Positions 15,589 through 22,031 of a DNA stretch of 24,666 nt are shown here, piece by piece. The stretch is taken from the IMG/VR virus record IMGVR_UViG_3300032401_000081, positions 1 to 24,666 of that record; one strand, 5' to 3'. The stretch is from a virus. The notes beneath the pieces were generated by a model. It did no database searches. It had not been told where the DNA came from and was given only the letters and a program-made list of their open reading frames with translations. A program made the translations under genes and the position numbers. Numbering within the stretch: the first letter of the stretch is position 1; every line of letters starts with the position of its first letter.

Positions 15589-16431
15589 TTACCTCCTAGT
15601 TGGTGCCGGCGGTCCAGCTATCAGTGTCCTCGGTTGTTGCGTTGCTGCTGGTGCCCTCGGTCCACTAAAACCTTCTGGTAATGCTGGCGCCGGCGTTGGT
15701 GCTTCACCTGGCGGGAGAGCTCTTTGCGGAGTTCCTGGTTGACCTGCCGGCAACATGGCCTGCTGCTGCTGTTGCATTTGCTCCATCATTAAAGCCTTCT
15801 CCAATTCGGTTGATAGTATATCGGCGTACATATCGTTGCCACGTTTCCGATACGCCTTAATTATCTCGAGCAGCATAATCTTCGGACTCAGTTCTTTGCC
15901 TTGCATGATTAACTTGCGGTCCTCAATGCCTGCCGGGTCTTGGAATTTCATAATTTCCTTATCAATAAACTCGTCGTCCGCCAGCCCCGCCGACTTCATC
16001 ATCTGCGCCTTGGCTATATTGGCAGCCTCTTCCTGTGGAGTTATTGACAGAAATTCAAAGCGTATCTCATGGTTAGATGAAATATCGTCCGGCTCTATAG
16101 TCTTAAAAAAGTGTTTACCTTTGGTATCATAGCCTACCGCTTCCCATGCTTCGTCGTAAGACATAAATTGCTCTTCTACCATGCGAGCAGCTCTTTGAAA
16201 TACTCTACCGAGTGTGTCCAGTATCGGAGTGATAATCTTGCCCAATCCTTGTTTGAGTTCCTCGAGCGCATTACCCGAGAGTTCTTGGCCTTTCCAGAGT
16301 TGGCCATACGTCACCCAGGATATGCCACCACGCTGTACGGCCGCTGCAATCTGGCCGAATAACTCCGGAGTACTCCGCGCTATATCAGCCGGTTGCACCG
16401 GCACCCAAGACGAGCCGATGGGCAGTTTCAT
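15589..16431 (-). CDS. Portal protein, C-terminal part (separated by one in-frame stop)
   Basis: This 280-residue reading frame is in exactly the same frame as the upstream portal N-terminal part, separated by a single TAA and five sense codons (GSGTA). It begins 'MKLPIGSSWVPVQPADIARS', followed by 'GGISWVTYGQLWKGQELSGN' and long helices 'EELKQGLGKIITPILDTLGR' and 'RAARMVEEQFMSYDEAWEAV'. This is the stem and wing/crown helical part of portal rings. Residues 220-280 are Gln/Pro-rich ('MEQMQQQQQAML', 'PGEAPTPAPALP'), a disordered tail. The ATG has only a poor, distant AAGG for a ribosome site. It may be read through from the upstream part, restart independently, or be the remnant of one gene broken by a point mutation or a sequence error. 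A fused product of about 619 residues would have the usual portal size. Confidence 0.8.
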   Translation of the reverse strand: MKLPIGSSWVPVQPADIARSTPELFGQIAAAVQRGGISWVTYGQLWKGQELSGNALEELKQGLGKIITPILDTLGRVFQRAARMVEEQFMSYDEAWEAVGYDTKGKHFFKTIEPDDISSNHEIRFEFLSITPQEEAANIAKAQMMKSAGLADDEFIDKEIMKFQDPAGIEDRKLIMQGKELSPKIMLLEIIKAYRKRGNDMYADILSTELEKALMMEQMQQQQQAMLPAGQPGTPQRALPPGEAPTPAPALPEGFSGPRAPAATQQPRTLIAGPPAPTRR

Positions 16432-16446
16432 GGCAGTACCACTACC

Positions 16447-17448
16447 TTAGGGTAACTCTTCGACGTTGATAGTATCGTCGTCCGTTACAACAAAACCACC
16501 GGGCTTATGTGCCTTAACTACGAGTGATAACCATATACTCAAAATCTTATTGAGCACCGGGTACAATTTTCTGTTAGCTGCATAGACTGACTCGCCCCAT
16601 CCTCTTAAATGTTTCTTTGCAGAACTCATATCGCTGCCCATCACCTTCGGCTGATTAGAGCATGGAAAGATAATAAATGGCGGATAGCCGATATTGTGTG
16701 GGTATCTCTCAATTTCTTTGTCATCTAACAGGATTACATTCGCTTTCTCGCTCCAAAAATCAGTAATCTTACCAACCTCGCCGTCCGCCCTCTTACCGTA
16801 GTCAAGTAATATATCTTCCGCAGTTCTCCACGTCTCCTGTGCTACCCATATAAAACCACCCATACCAACACCCCATTTCATTTCTCGCGGGTCTAATGCC
16901 ATAAGGCCCGGCACCAATTTACCATTTGCGTCTCGGTAAATGGTTACACGAAGCACCATCCAACCCCGGACGGCGCCATAGAATGAAAGCGCCTGTTTCA
17001 ATTGCGACATGAGCATTTGGCCAAGCCACTCGTCCGCAGACTTCAAAAAGGACAGGTGGAATTGCTCAATAACGGCGTTCTGGTCCTGGTCCTGTTCCTC
17101 GGTTTCAACGGTGAGCATGAGGATAGAACCATTGCAAAGTTGAATTACCATGTCTCCCATGTGGCGCGGTTCATTGAAGGTCATACTGTCGCTGAAAATA
17201 TCGAGTTCAAAATCCTCGAGCTCGTAGAGTTTCATATCCTCGTCCTGACGCTCGTGTAGGCCTTTGTGGACACTATCGAAATTCTCAATTAGTTTCTTGA
17301 TAGTGCCTTCGTCGAACTTACGTTCTTGTAAGCCTTTGGCTATGCTTTCGTTTTCGGTTGTTTCAACGTCACGAGCGATTATTTCAGCTTCCGGCGCATC
17401 ACCTATACTCGTGGCCGAAAACTGGCTATCGCTGTATTGCTTTGGCAT
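16447..17448 (-). CDS. Portal protein, N-terminal part
   Basis: This 333-residue product is the N-terminal portion of the portal, the dodecameric ring at the head vertex through which DNA is packaged and released. It has a charged N-terminal helix, 'SMTFNEPRHMGDMVIQLCNG' (94-113), a helical region, the wing beta-sheet 'FYGAVRGWMVLRVTIYRDAN' (162-181), 'LMALDPREMKWGVGMGGFIW', and 'IGYPPFIIFPCSNQPKVMGS', then the 'YAANRKLYPVLNKILSIWLS' stem helix. It ends at TAA 16449-16447 after ...NVEELP. A GGGAGG site lies 8 bases before the ATG, which overlaps the TerL stop by 23 bases. The frame continues in register past the stop into the C-terminal part. See the C-terminal entry for interpretation. Confidence 0.82.
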   Translation of the reverse strand: MPKQYSDSQFSATSIGDAPEAEIIARDVETTENESIAKGLQERKFDEGTIKKLIENFDSVHKGLHERQDEDMKLYELEDFELDIFSDSMTFNEPRHMGDMVIQLCNGSILMLTVETEEQDQDQNAVIEQFHLSFLKSADEWLGQMLMSQLKQALSFYGAVRGWMVLRVTIYRDANGKLVPGLMALDPREMKWGVGMGGFIWVAQETWRTAEDILLDYGKRADGEVGKITDFWSEKANVILLDDKEIERYPHNIGYPPFIIFPCSNQPKVMGSDMSSAKKHLRGWGESVYAANRKLYPVLNKILSIWLSLVVKAHKPGGFVVTDDDTINVEELP

Positions 17449-18868
17449 GGTGTTTACCCTCCCATTCAGATAACGGTACTAATCTACCTTGCCTACCACG
17501 TGGTACTAATAGCTTACCATATTGACTCTCTCTCTTCTTAATTGTATACCCTAACCGGCTTACGCAGTAGTAGAGCAACGCCTTGGTAGAATGGCAATTA
17601 GACTCAAGCGGTTTATTTGTCTGTAGGTTTCTTTGCCAGGGTCCGCCACCGATAACAGGACTCGGCCCACCACCGAGCTCCGATATAATTCCATAGCATG
17701 AATAGTTGAACACAATCTTGCAGAAACCGGTACGCCGGTCCGGGAGCATCAGGCCACGGAGTAATTCAATCCCACCCTCAACATCGGTAACCTTTTTACA
17801 CTTAAGCAACACACCGGTTAGTTTCTTCCACACTTCAATCGGCGCCGGCATCGCAGCGTGTCCCTTGCCGGCTATATCAATGGCGCCATCGGAAAAGGCC
17901 TTGCCCCATTGTTTCTCGCGCTGCATCTTTTCAATTATTTCCTCAGTAGTGATGTGCTGCAAATACATTTCATCCACGACTTGTAGCTGTCCACCCTCCA
18001 TCATCTGAATAGCAAGGACAGCATGAGCCCCAGGTACACCATAACCCGGATCCACGGCTATGTCCACCGGGAATTTATCATTGTACGGATATTCGCCTAC
18101 ATGATACTCAATATTAAACTCAGGTATCACCATACCTGCCGGCTTTACTCGACGACCAGCGTAGCGCTCCATGCAAATATCAGGCGGCGTATTGCTGTTA
18201 TACCATAGGTCGTGGAGTTCTTTGCCCACGTTTTTAACAACCGTTCCATCGGTGAGCACAATCTGATAATTGCCAAGTTTGTACTTTGCCGTGTTGGACC
18301 AGGTTGGCATGACAAAACTCTTTCCATCCTCAACATTGTAGCCGCTCCACTTCTCCACCAGTTCCGGCCACCAACCGAGACTACCCTCGTAAGTACCGGA
18401 CAATAATAAGTCGCCTTGCTCACGAGTGATACGGCCACGGAGTCTTTGGTATGATGCGAGTGACTGTCTGGCTGCCTCGCACATAATAATCAAGTCCGGA
18501 GACTCACGGCCTATTTTAGTTACATCTTTAGTCGCTACCGTGTAGACATGGCACCCGGTTATTGCCTTGAAATGGCATTGGCCTTCTGACGGAAAGGAAA
18601 TATCACGCGGAGCAACTATGCCGAGAGTCTTACCCCACTCCGCCATATACTCAAACTCTTTGCGGCTATCCAGAAACTCGTCGCCACACAACCAAATCAG
18701 TTTGCTAATGTCCAGGTATTCCATGGCTCGCATGGCGCAACATTCAGACTTACCGCTACCTTCACCGCCGGCTATGGCGATAAAGCGATTATCAGCCACC
18801 ATAATAGGCAATTGTCCCGCTTTAGGTTGCCATTGCAAGGCATCCCATATCATCTTGCGAACGGCCAT
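17426..18868 (-). CDS. terL: Terminase large subunit (packaging ATPase and nuclease)
   Basis: This 480-residue protein powers DNA packaging into the prohead and cuts the concatemer. The N-terminal ATPase has 'WQPKAGQLPIMVADNRFIAI', a Walker A motif GGEGSGKS (34-41), and a Walker B region, D125-LIIMC-E131, with E131 the likely catalytic glutamate. A coupling region around 'LLLSGTYEG' (154-162) follows. The C-terminal RNase H-like nuclease has 'VDIAVDPGYGVPGAHAVLAI' with D273, and E300 in 'LQVVDE', and a later Asp-containing 'FSDGAIDIAGKG'. The ATG has no strong ribosome site, but an in-frame upstream TGA excludes a much longer N terminus. TerS is nearly 2 kb upstream, separated by small genes, which is not the usual adjacent order. 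The 3' end overlaps portal by 23 bases. Confidence 0.93.
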   Translation of the reverse strand: MAVRKMIWDALQWQPKAGQLPIMVADNRFIAIAGGEGSGKSECCAMRAMEYLDISKLIWLCGDEFLDSRKEFEYMAEWGKTLGIVAPRDISFPSEGQCHFKAITGCHVYTVATKDVTKIGRESPDLIIMCEAARQSLASYQRLRGRITREQGDLLLSGTYEGSLGWWPELVEKWSGYNVEDGKSFVMPTWSNTAKYKLGNYQIVLTDGTVVKNVGKELHDLWYNSNTPPDICMERYAGRRVKPAGMVIPEFNIEYHVGEYPYNDKFPVDIAVDPGYGVPGAHAVLAIQMMEGGQLQVVDEMYLQHITTEEIIEKMQREKQWGKAFSDGAIDIAGKGHAAMPAPIEVWKKLTGVLLKCKKVTDVEGGIELLRGLMLPDRRTGFCKIVFNYSCYGIISELGGGPSPVIGGGPWQRNLQTNKPLESNCHSTKALLYYCVSRLGYTIKKRESQYGKLLVPRGRQGRLVPLSEWEGKHHAKAIQR

Positions 18869-18872
18869 ACGG

Positions 18873-18961
18873 TTATCTGATGTCAGTATAGGAATGATTC
18901 ACCTGCCACCGTAGTAAACGGATTTCCTTTTTCAGTTCCTCAATTTGTTGATTTCGGCCAT
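18873..18961 (-). pseudogene. Possible small coiled-coil gene with one-base frameshift
   Basis: Between the 98-residue gene and TerL, an ATG (18961-18959), preceded by GAGAGG, starts a nine-codon frame, MAEINKLRN, then stops. A neighbouring frame runs without stop through 'QQIEELKKEIRLLRWQVNHS' to TAA 18875-18873, four bases before TerL. Restoring one base near the AAATTG would join them into a protein of about 30 residues with a clear coiled-coil pattern. Alternatively the second frame extends the upstream 98-residue gene by a shift near its end. Both are hypotheses; a sequence error is equally possible. Confidence 0.35.
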
Positions 18962-18964
18962 CGA

Positions 18965-19261
18965 TTAGTCCTCTCTAAGCCAACTTTGTTGTATGCAATG
19001 CTGTTTAACGATTTCGCATATAGCCACAACTGTGGTGTCGGTGGCTTTCACGAAACGGTAACTTATCGTGCCATTAGTATTTCGCCAGGCGACAAGTAGA
19101 CCGTCAATACTAGCTCGCTTTGACTGTACTTCCGCCAGGAGTTCGTTTATATCATTCGCCTCAATAACATCATCAACGGTTACCTTACTTGCCGGAAGCC
19201 GGCCCAGGTCAATCACGCGTCGCGCTTTCTTTTTGACTTCTACGTTCTTACGTTTAGTCAT
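18965..19261 (-). CDS. Small basic unknown protein upstream of terL
   Basis: This 98-residue protein starts with a very basic stretch (MTKRKNVEVKKKARRVIDLG). A helical section (about 27-50, VTVDDVIEANDINELLAEVQ) follows, then a beta-like half with 'SIDGLLVAWRNTNGTISYRF' and 'VVAICEIVKQHCIQQSWLRE'. The start overlaps the previous stop as TGATG, so translation is coupled to the zinc-ribbon gene. The N-terminal charge suggests nucleic-acid or acidic-partner contact. No family recognised. Confidence 0.6.
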   Translation of the reverse strand: MTKRKNVEVKKKARRVIDLGRLPASKVTVDDVIEANDINELLAEVQSKRASIDGLLVAWRNTNGTISYRFVKATDTTVVAICEIVKQHCIQQSWLRED

Positions 19262-19437
19262 CAGTATTTATTCAAATCCATGTCTGCAGGCGTCACATAC
19301 TGCGCACCTTCCGGCTCCCACCGCTTGTTTACCTTGAGGTTCATGCCACACTTCGGACAGGGCGTCATTATTGATTCTGCCTCTGTGTCAAAGACCTCGC
19401 CGCAACCGTGACAACGTACTTTTTTCTTGTTTGGCAT
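19261..19437 (-). CDS. 58-residue zinc-ribbon protein
   Basis: I set the start at ATG 19437-19435 because AGGAGG lies 6-7 bases before it; a longer frame to 19521 lacks such a site and would overlap another zinc-ribbon gene. The product (MPNKKKVRCHGCGEVFDTEA...) has C9-x2-C12 and C27-x2-C30, a classical zinc ribbon, then 'LKVNKRWEPEGAQYV'. Such proteins bind nucleic acid or act as small adaptors. It overlaps the next gene's start (TGATG). Function is not known. Confidence 0.72.
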   Translation of the reverse strand: MPNKKKVRCHGCGEVFDTEAESIMTPCPKCGMNLKVNKRWEPEGAQYVTPADMDLNKY

Positions 19438-19447
19438 TAAAGACCTC

Positions 19448-19588
19448 CTACTTTTCGCTGCACTTTTTGTTGGTGCACCTCCAAAGAATCTCGGTTTTGC
19501 CGAGAAACATTGGGCGTTCAACCTTCTCCATCATCTTCCCGCAATCCGGACATTGTGCCCCTCTGATTTTGTCCTTGGTTCGTTTCAT
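19448..19588 (-). CDS. 46-residue zinc-ribbon protein
   Basis: Short gene from ATG 19588-19586 to TAG 19450-19448. Its ATG overlaps the TGA of the preceding gene as ATGA, a strong sign of translational coupling. The product reads MKRTKDKIRGAQCPDCGKMM and later 'ILWRCTNKKCSEK': C13-x2-C16 and C38-x4-C43, able to hold one zinc. It is followed eleven bases later by a second zinc-ribbon gene. The long alternative frames across this region in other registers have no comparable motif. Function unknown; nucleic-acid or protein binding is likely for the fold. Confidence 0.7.
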   Translation of the reverse strand: MKRTKDKIRGAQCPDCGKMMEKVERPMFLGKTEILWRCTNKKCSEK

Positions 19589-19806
19589 CGTTTCTTGCCT
19601 CTCTTCCTGCTAGATTTTCTCGACCTGGCTGGTAGTTTCTTACCGCCTGCCTCGTGCAGATGCGACTCGAGCTCCGCCTGGGTAATGCCGGGCATACGTC
19701 CCTTCTTCCCTTTCCTGCGCCGAGCCAACTCAGCACCCATCAAGCCTCGTTGCGCCTCACTCGTTATTGGTGTGTGTCGCTTACCGTGACATAGTTTCCC
19801 TGTCAT
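19585..19806 (-). CDS. Small basic phage protein (ITSEAQRG...GAELARR motif)
   Basis: This 73-residue, Arg/Lys-rich protein contains 'ITSEAQRGLMGAELARRRKG' (14-33) and 'TQAELESHLHEAGGKKLPAR' (42-61), a pattern that I recognise from many small phage proteins often near terminase or head genes; no biochemical role is firmly known to me. GGGAGG lies before the ATG, and its TGA overlaps the next ATG. An alternative frame at 19518-19736 lacks this motif and was discarded. The basic tail 'SRKSSRKRGKKR' suggests DNA or RNA contact. Confidence 0.75.
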   Translation of the reverse strand: MTGKLCHGKRHTPITSEAQRGLMGAELARRRKGKKGRMPGITQAELESHLHEAGGKKLPARSRKSSRKRGKKR

Positions 19807-19807
19807 A

Positions 19808-20176
19808 TCAACCTCCCTCTGTTATAAATTGCCTCGCAATCTCACATAATGCCGCAAACACGGCATCCTTGTCTCGTTCTAATTTGTCCAACTGGCAATA
19901 TGGCACGAGGTCAGGATGGATACGTTTTTCTCGGTCATATATTTCGCCGTAAACCCACCCCATTGCCAAGTACGATTGCATCCAACTACCATGCAACTCT
20001 TCGGGAGAAGATGAACGTTGCTCTCCACATTGCCGTTCAATTACCTTGATAAACTGGTCTTTGAAATCTTGCTCTCGTTCATTCCAGAGCACAGGAATAA
20101 TTGGAGCTTGTGCTGCTTCTGCTGCGAGTCTTGCAGCATCATAAACGAATTGTGCACGCCGTTCATTGATATTCAT
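19808..20176 (-). CDS. RyR-domain protein
   Basis: The second half of this 122-residue protein matches the RyR domain: 'LHGSWMQSYLAMGWVYGEIY' (61-80; the family has He-SW...GW-YG), 'DREKRIHPDLVPYCQLDKLE' (81-100; family 'KtHP-LvPY-eLp'), then 'KDAVFAALCEIA'. RyR domains occur in ryanodine receptors and also in many bacterial and phage proteins, where they probably bind a nucleotide or small ligand or a protein partner; the phage role is unknown. The first half is helical ('MNINERRAQFVYDAARLAAE'). A GGAGGG site precedes the ATG. It lies in the small-gene cluster between terS and terL. Confidence 0.8.
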   Translation of the reverse strand: MNINERRAQFVYDAARLAAEAAQAPIIPVLWNEREQDFKDQFIKVIERQCGEQRSSSPEELHGSWMQSYLAMGWVYGEIYDREKRIHPDLVPYCQLDKLERDKDAVFAALCEIARQFITEGG

Positions 20177-20180
20177 ATTA

Positions 20181-20570
20181 TCAATCTCCCTCCGACTTAA
20201 TATACGTTGGCGGGTACTTCCACTTCAAGTACCGCCTGTGAACCCAGACGGCCGGCCAGGTGACCGCACGCAAAATTTTTGGCAGTCCTACCCACCACGC
20301 CGGCATCCACTCCCCGGCACGCGCAAAGTCCGGCGGCACAATCGCGGCCTGGCCATACAACGTTACGTCCATGTTAAATCGTTCCAGAATTTCCGGCGGG
20401 GGTAAGGACTCCACTCCCGCGCCGATGCCCAGACACGCTGGGTTCACCACCGGTTCCGCGCTGGCAATCAAATTTTGGAGCCGCTTTCTCTCCCTCTTCC
20501 GCCACCGCTGCCGCTTCTCCCTTGCCCGCTTCCGCTCCTTTAACCTGCTCACCTTGTCCTCCTTCTTCAT
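20181..20570 (-). CDS. Basic unknown protein with Trp-rich C terminus
   Basis: This 129-residue protein starts with about 35 residues that are almost all charged, mainly Lys, Arg and Glu ('RLKERKRAREKRQRWRKRER'), likely a helix that binds nucleic acid. A Pro/Gly-rich middle follows (PACLGIGAGVESLPPPEILE), then an aromatic, partly hydrophobic end (about 88-122) with 'GEWMPAWWVGLPKILRAVTW' and 'HRRYLKWKYP' that might touch a membrane. No family recognised. It ends four bases before the RyR gene. Codon use and operon direction favour this strand over the antisense frame of similar length. Confidence 0.55.
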   Translation of the reverse strand: MKKEDKVSRLKERKRAREKRQRWRKRERKRLQNLIASAEPVVNPACLGIGAGVESLPPPEILERFNMDVTLYGQAAIVPPDFARAGEWMPAWWVGLPKILRAVTWPAVWVHRRYLKWKYPPTYIKSEGD

Positions 20571-20684
20571 GTCTACCTAGTTTCCTACCTGCCTACTTGT
20601 TGACTTCTTTTTGTTTTAAGGTTTCGGCGAGGGTGGAGCCAATCTCTCCTCCCCACCCACAATGTACCTAGGCCTTCATCAATA

Positions 20685-21509
20685 CTAACGTTCTCCACCC
20701 ACGAATTTCTCGCTGCGCTCTGCCACGCCTGCCGTCTCTTCAATGACTTCCCCTTCTACTGGTTCTACCTGGTCTGCTGGGTTCGCAGAAATACCAATCT
20801 GCGAAGTGGCAAGCTGCCGTCTCTCTTTTGTCTTGGCTATAAGCTCGAAGATTGGCCGGCGCCTGGGTGCTGTGCTGAGTCTCTCTGTAGCTTCGCTGCG
20901 CTTCGCTGGCGCTGGTATAAGCGCCTGGCCTGGCTCTTCTATCACTGTTGGCTCTTTGGCGATGTCTTCTATCTCTCTGAACTCACCATCTACCACACGA
21001 GCTGTCCTGGCTCGTTGTAGTCTCTCGATGAATACGACGCCGGCCTGCTGTATATCCAAGCTACTGTGCTGGCCGAACTTCTCCCACTTGGTACGCTCAA
21101 GTATCCAAGCGTTAGCCGTCCAGTCCGCGGGCTTCCATCGTTCTATTGTCTCGGTCTTGTTACTGCCGTCCTTGAGCGTGTGCTCGATTGTCCGCTTCTC
21201 AATCAGTGTCGGTTTAGAGCCAGCGTCCGCTATTAGTCCCAGAAGTCCACTTTCGCTCTCTGCACGTGTACGTTTTATGGAATCAAAGAACTCAATATAT
21301 CTTTCCCCCTCTTCCCCTATAGTATCTCCTGTTATTAACTTAGTTAAATAGCCTTCTGCTTTATTCAGCCAGTTATAGAATGTTGTTTCGGAAACGCCGG
21401 CCTGATCGCAGGCCGTGGAAGCGTAGTTATGTTTTTTGAGTTCTTCTATTATGACTGCGACTCTATCCGGCGTGAACTTAGTCGGCTGCCCTGGTTTACC
21501 TTTCGCCAT
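20685..21509 (-). CDS. terS: Terminase small subunit with long C-terminal extension
   Basis: This 274-residue protein recognises phage DNA and starts packaging together with TerL. An N-terminal helix-turn-helix is visible at about 29-50 (YASTACDQAGVSETTFYNWL), typical for terminase small subunits. The body includes 'RYIEFFDSIKRTRAESESGL' and 'WKPADWTANAWILERTKWEK' (125-144), another hallmark of the family. Residues about 170-274 are a charged, Pro-containing extension longer than in most relatives. The start is ATG 21509-21507; a TATAAT at 21521-21516 on the same strand sits so close that a promoter there would give an almost leaderless mRNA, and no clear -35 accompanies it. It is the first gene of the leftward late operon. 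Confidence 0.88.
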   Translation of the reverse strand: MAKGKPGQPTKFTPDRVAVIIEELKKHNYASTACDQAGVSETTFYNWLNKAEGYLTKLITGDTIGEEGERYIEFFDSIKRTRAESESGLLGLIADAGSKPTLIEKRTIEHTLKDGSNKTETIERWKPADWTANAWILERTKWEKFGQHSSLDIQQAGVVFIERLQRARTARVVDGEFREIEDIAKEPTVIEEPGQALIPAPAKRSEATERLSTAPRRRPIFELIAKTKERRQLATSQIGISANPADQVEPVEGEVIEETAGVAERSEKFVGGER

Positions 21510-21580
21510 ATCTCTATTATACCCATTCCCAGCGCCAACTGTTTAATCCCAGGTGGCCAGGTACGTTTACCCCTCATAAA

Positions 21581-21627
21581 CGGTTTAACGGCCTCCCTTG
21601 CTCACCACAGAGCGTCGGTTTAAGGCC
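21581..21627. repeat. Paired CGGTTTAA(C)GGCC repeat, possible operator
   Basis: CGGTTTAACGGCC at 21581-21593 and CGGTTTAAGGCC at 21616-21627 are direct copies differing by one inserted base. In addition AACGGCC (21587-21593) is inverted at 21624-21630 as GGCCGTT. A weaker relative, CTGTTTAATCCC, lies at 21539-21550, next to terS. Their place between divergent operons suggests a protein-binding site; this is inference. Confidence 0.45.
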
Positions 21628-21660
21628 GTTGGCAGCCACCGGCAACAGTTCCGAAGCTAA

Positions 21661-21670
21661 CAGCTAGCTG
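21661..21670. repeat. Perfect 10-bp palindrome
   Basis: CAGCTAGCTG is its own reverse complement and lies in the divergent control region about 65 bases upstream of the early -35 box. It could be a dimer-binding operator site; a 10-bp palindrome can also arise by chance. Confidence 0.35.
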
Positions 21671-21735
21671 CACAGCCCCGGACCTGACCCCCCTCTGTTC
21701 TCTCTCTTTTTTTCCTGCTTCACTCGTGGCTAGAG

Positions 21736-21765
21736 TTGACATACTTAGGAAAATAGTTTTATAAT
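21736..21765 (+). promoter_or_regulatory. Sigma-70-like promoter for the rightward operon
   Basis: Consensus TTGACA (21736-21741) and TATAAT (21760-21765) are separated by 18 bases, followed 52 bases later by the first ATG of the operon. Both boxes match the housekeeping consensus exactly, so strong early transcription by host RNA polymerase is expected unless repressed. Confidence 0.9.
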
Positions 21766-21772
21766 TAGGTAT

Positions 21773-21794
21773 GCTCGTATTGCGGAGTACGGGC
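21773..21794 (+). promoter_or_regulatory. Leader hairpin in the 5' untranslated region
   Basis: GCTCGTA (21773-21779) and TACGGGC (21788-21794) pair through 7 bp (one G-T) around the loop TTGCGGAG. It lies at the very 5' end of the predicted mRNA, just downstream of the promoter, and leaves the AAAGGAG site (21804-21810) free. It may stabilise the transcript or be part of an operator. Confidence 0.5.
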
Positions 21795-21817
21795 AAATAA
21801 ACGAAAGGAGAGCGAGA

Positions 21818-21988
21818 ATGCAGTCTTACAAATCATCGCTGAGAGAATCTATCCAGAAACTGGAAGCCGAAAAGAAACGCCGGCCATTGACTGAGAAAGA
21901 ACAGGAGGACCTGCAAGAGCTGTACTACAAGCTCGATTGTCACCAGACGTACTTGAATGAGTCAGGCCAAGCGTATGAGAACCAGTAA
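21818..21988 (+). CDS. 56-residue charged helical protein, first gene of the rightward operon
   Basis: Starts at ATG 21818 with AAAGGAG seven bases upstream, and ends at TAA 21986-21988. The product is mostly polar and helical: 'SLRESIQKLEAEKKRRPLTE' then 'EDLQELYYKLDCHQTYLNES'. It has the look of a short coiled-coil or helical hairpin, as found in many small early phage proteins that bind a host or phage partner. Being first after a consensus promoter it is likely strongly expressed early. No family recognised. Confidence 0.7.
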   Translation: MQSYKSSLRESIQKLEAEKKRRPLTEKEQEDLQELYYKLDCHQTYLNESGQAYENQ

Positions 21989-22031
21989 TAAGTTAGTCGG
22001 CTACCATGGGAATTAAAAGGAGAACGAGACA

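Larger units (their letters stand above)
21510..21817. other. Divergent control region between late and early operons
   Basis: This 308-bp stretch without a gene separates the leftward terS from the rightward small-gene operon. It holds a strong plus-strand promoter (21736-21765), a leader hairpin (21773-21794), a pair of similar CGGTTTAA(C)GGCC sequences, a perfect 10-bp palindrome at 21661-21670, and a polypyrimidine stretch (about 21690-21720). No convincing minus-strand promoter with both boxes was found for terS. It is the obvious place for a regulatory switch, and could also hold a packaging site, but neither is shown. Confidence 0.6.

Noticed and set aside
16447-16449. Reassigned stop code (TAA as sense) as reason for the portal split
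   Set aside because: Many genes in the window end correctly at TAA, several with the next ATG directly overlapping or adjacent, so a general reassignment does not fit.
19518-19736. 72-residue alternative frame in the small-gene cluster
   Set aside because: Lacks motifs; the overlapping frame 19585-19806 carries a recurrent phage motif and is coupled by ATGA to the next gene.
20571-20684. Imperfect GGGTGGGGAG/CTCCACCC hairpin in the gap between terS and the next gene
   Set aside because: The stem needs a two-base bulge and no T run follows, so it is not convincing as a terminator; no small gene was seen here either.
20743-21351. 202-residue plus-strand open frame opposite terS
   Set aside because: It is Ser/Ile/Leu-rich with no motif, has no ribosome site, and lies fully within terS, which has a clear helix-turn-helix and family motifs.
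21516-21521. TATAAT as a firm promoter for terS
   Set aside because: It lies only about 7 bases before the ATG and has no acceptable -35 box at 16-18 bases, so I kept it only as a remark.
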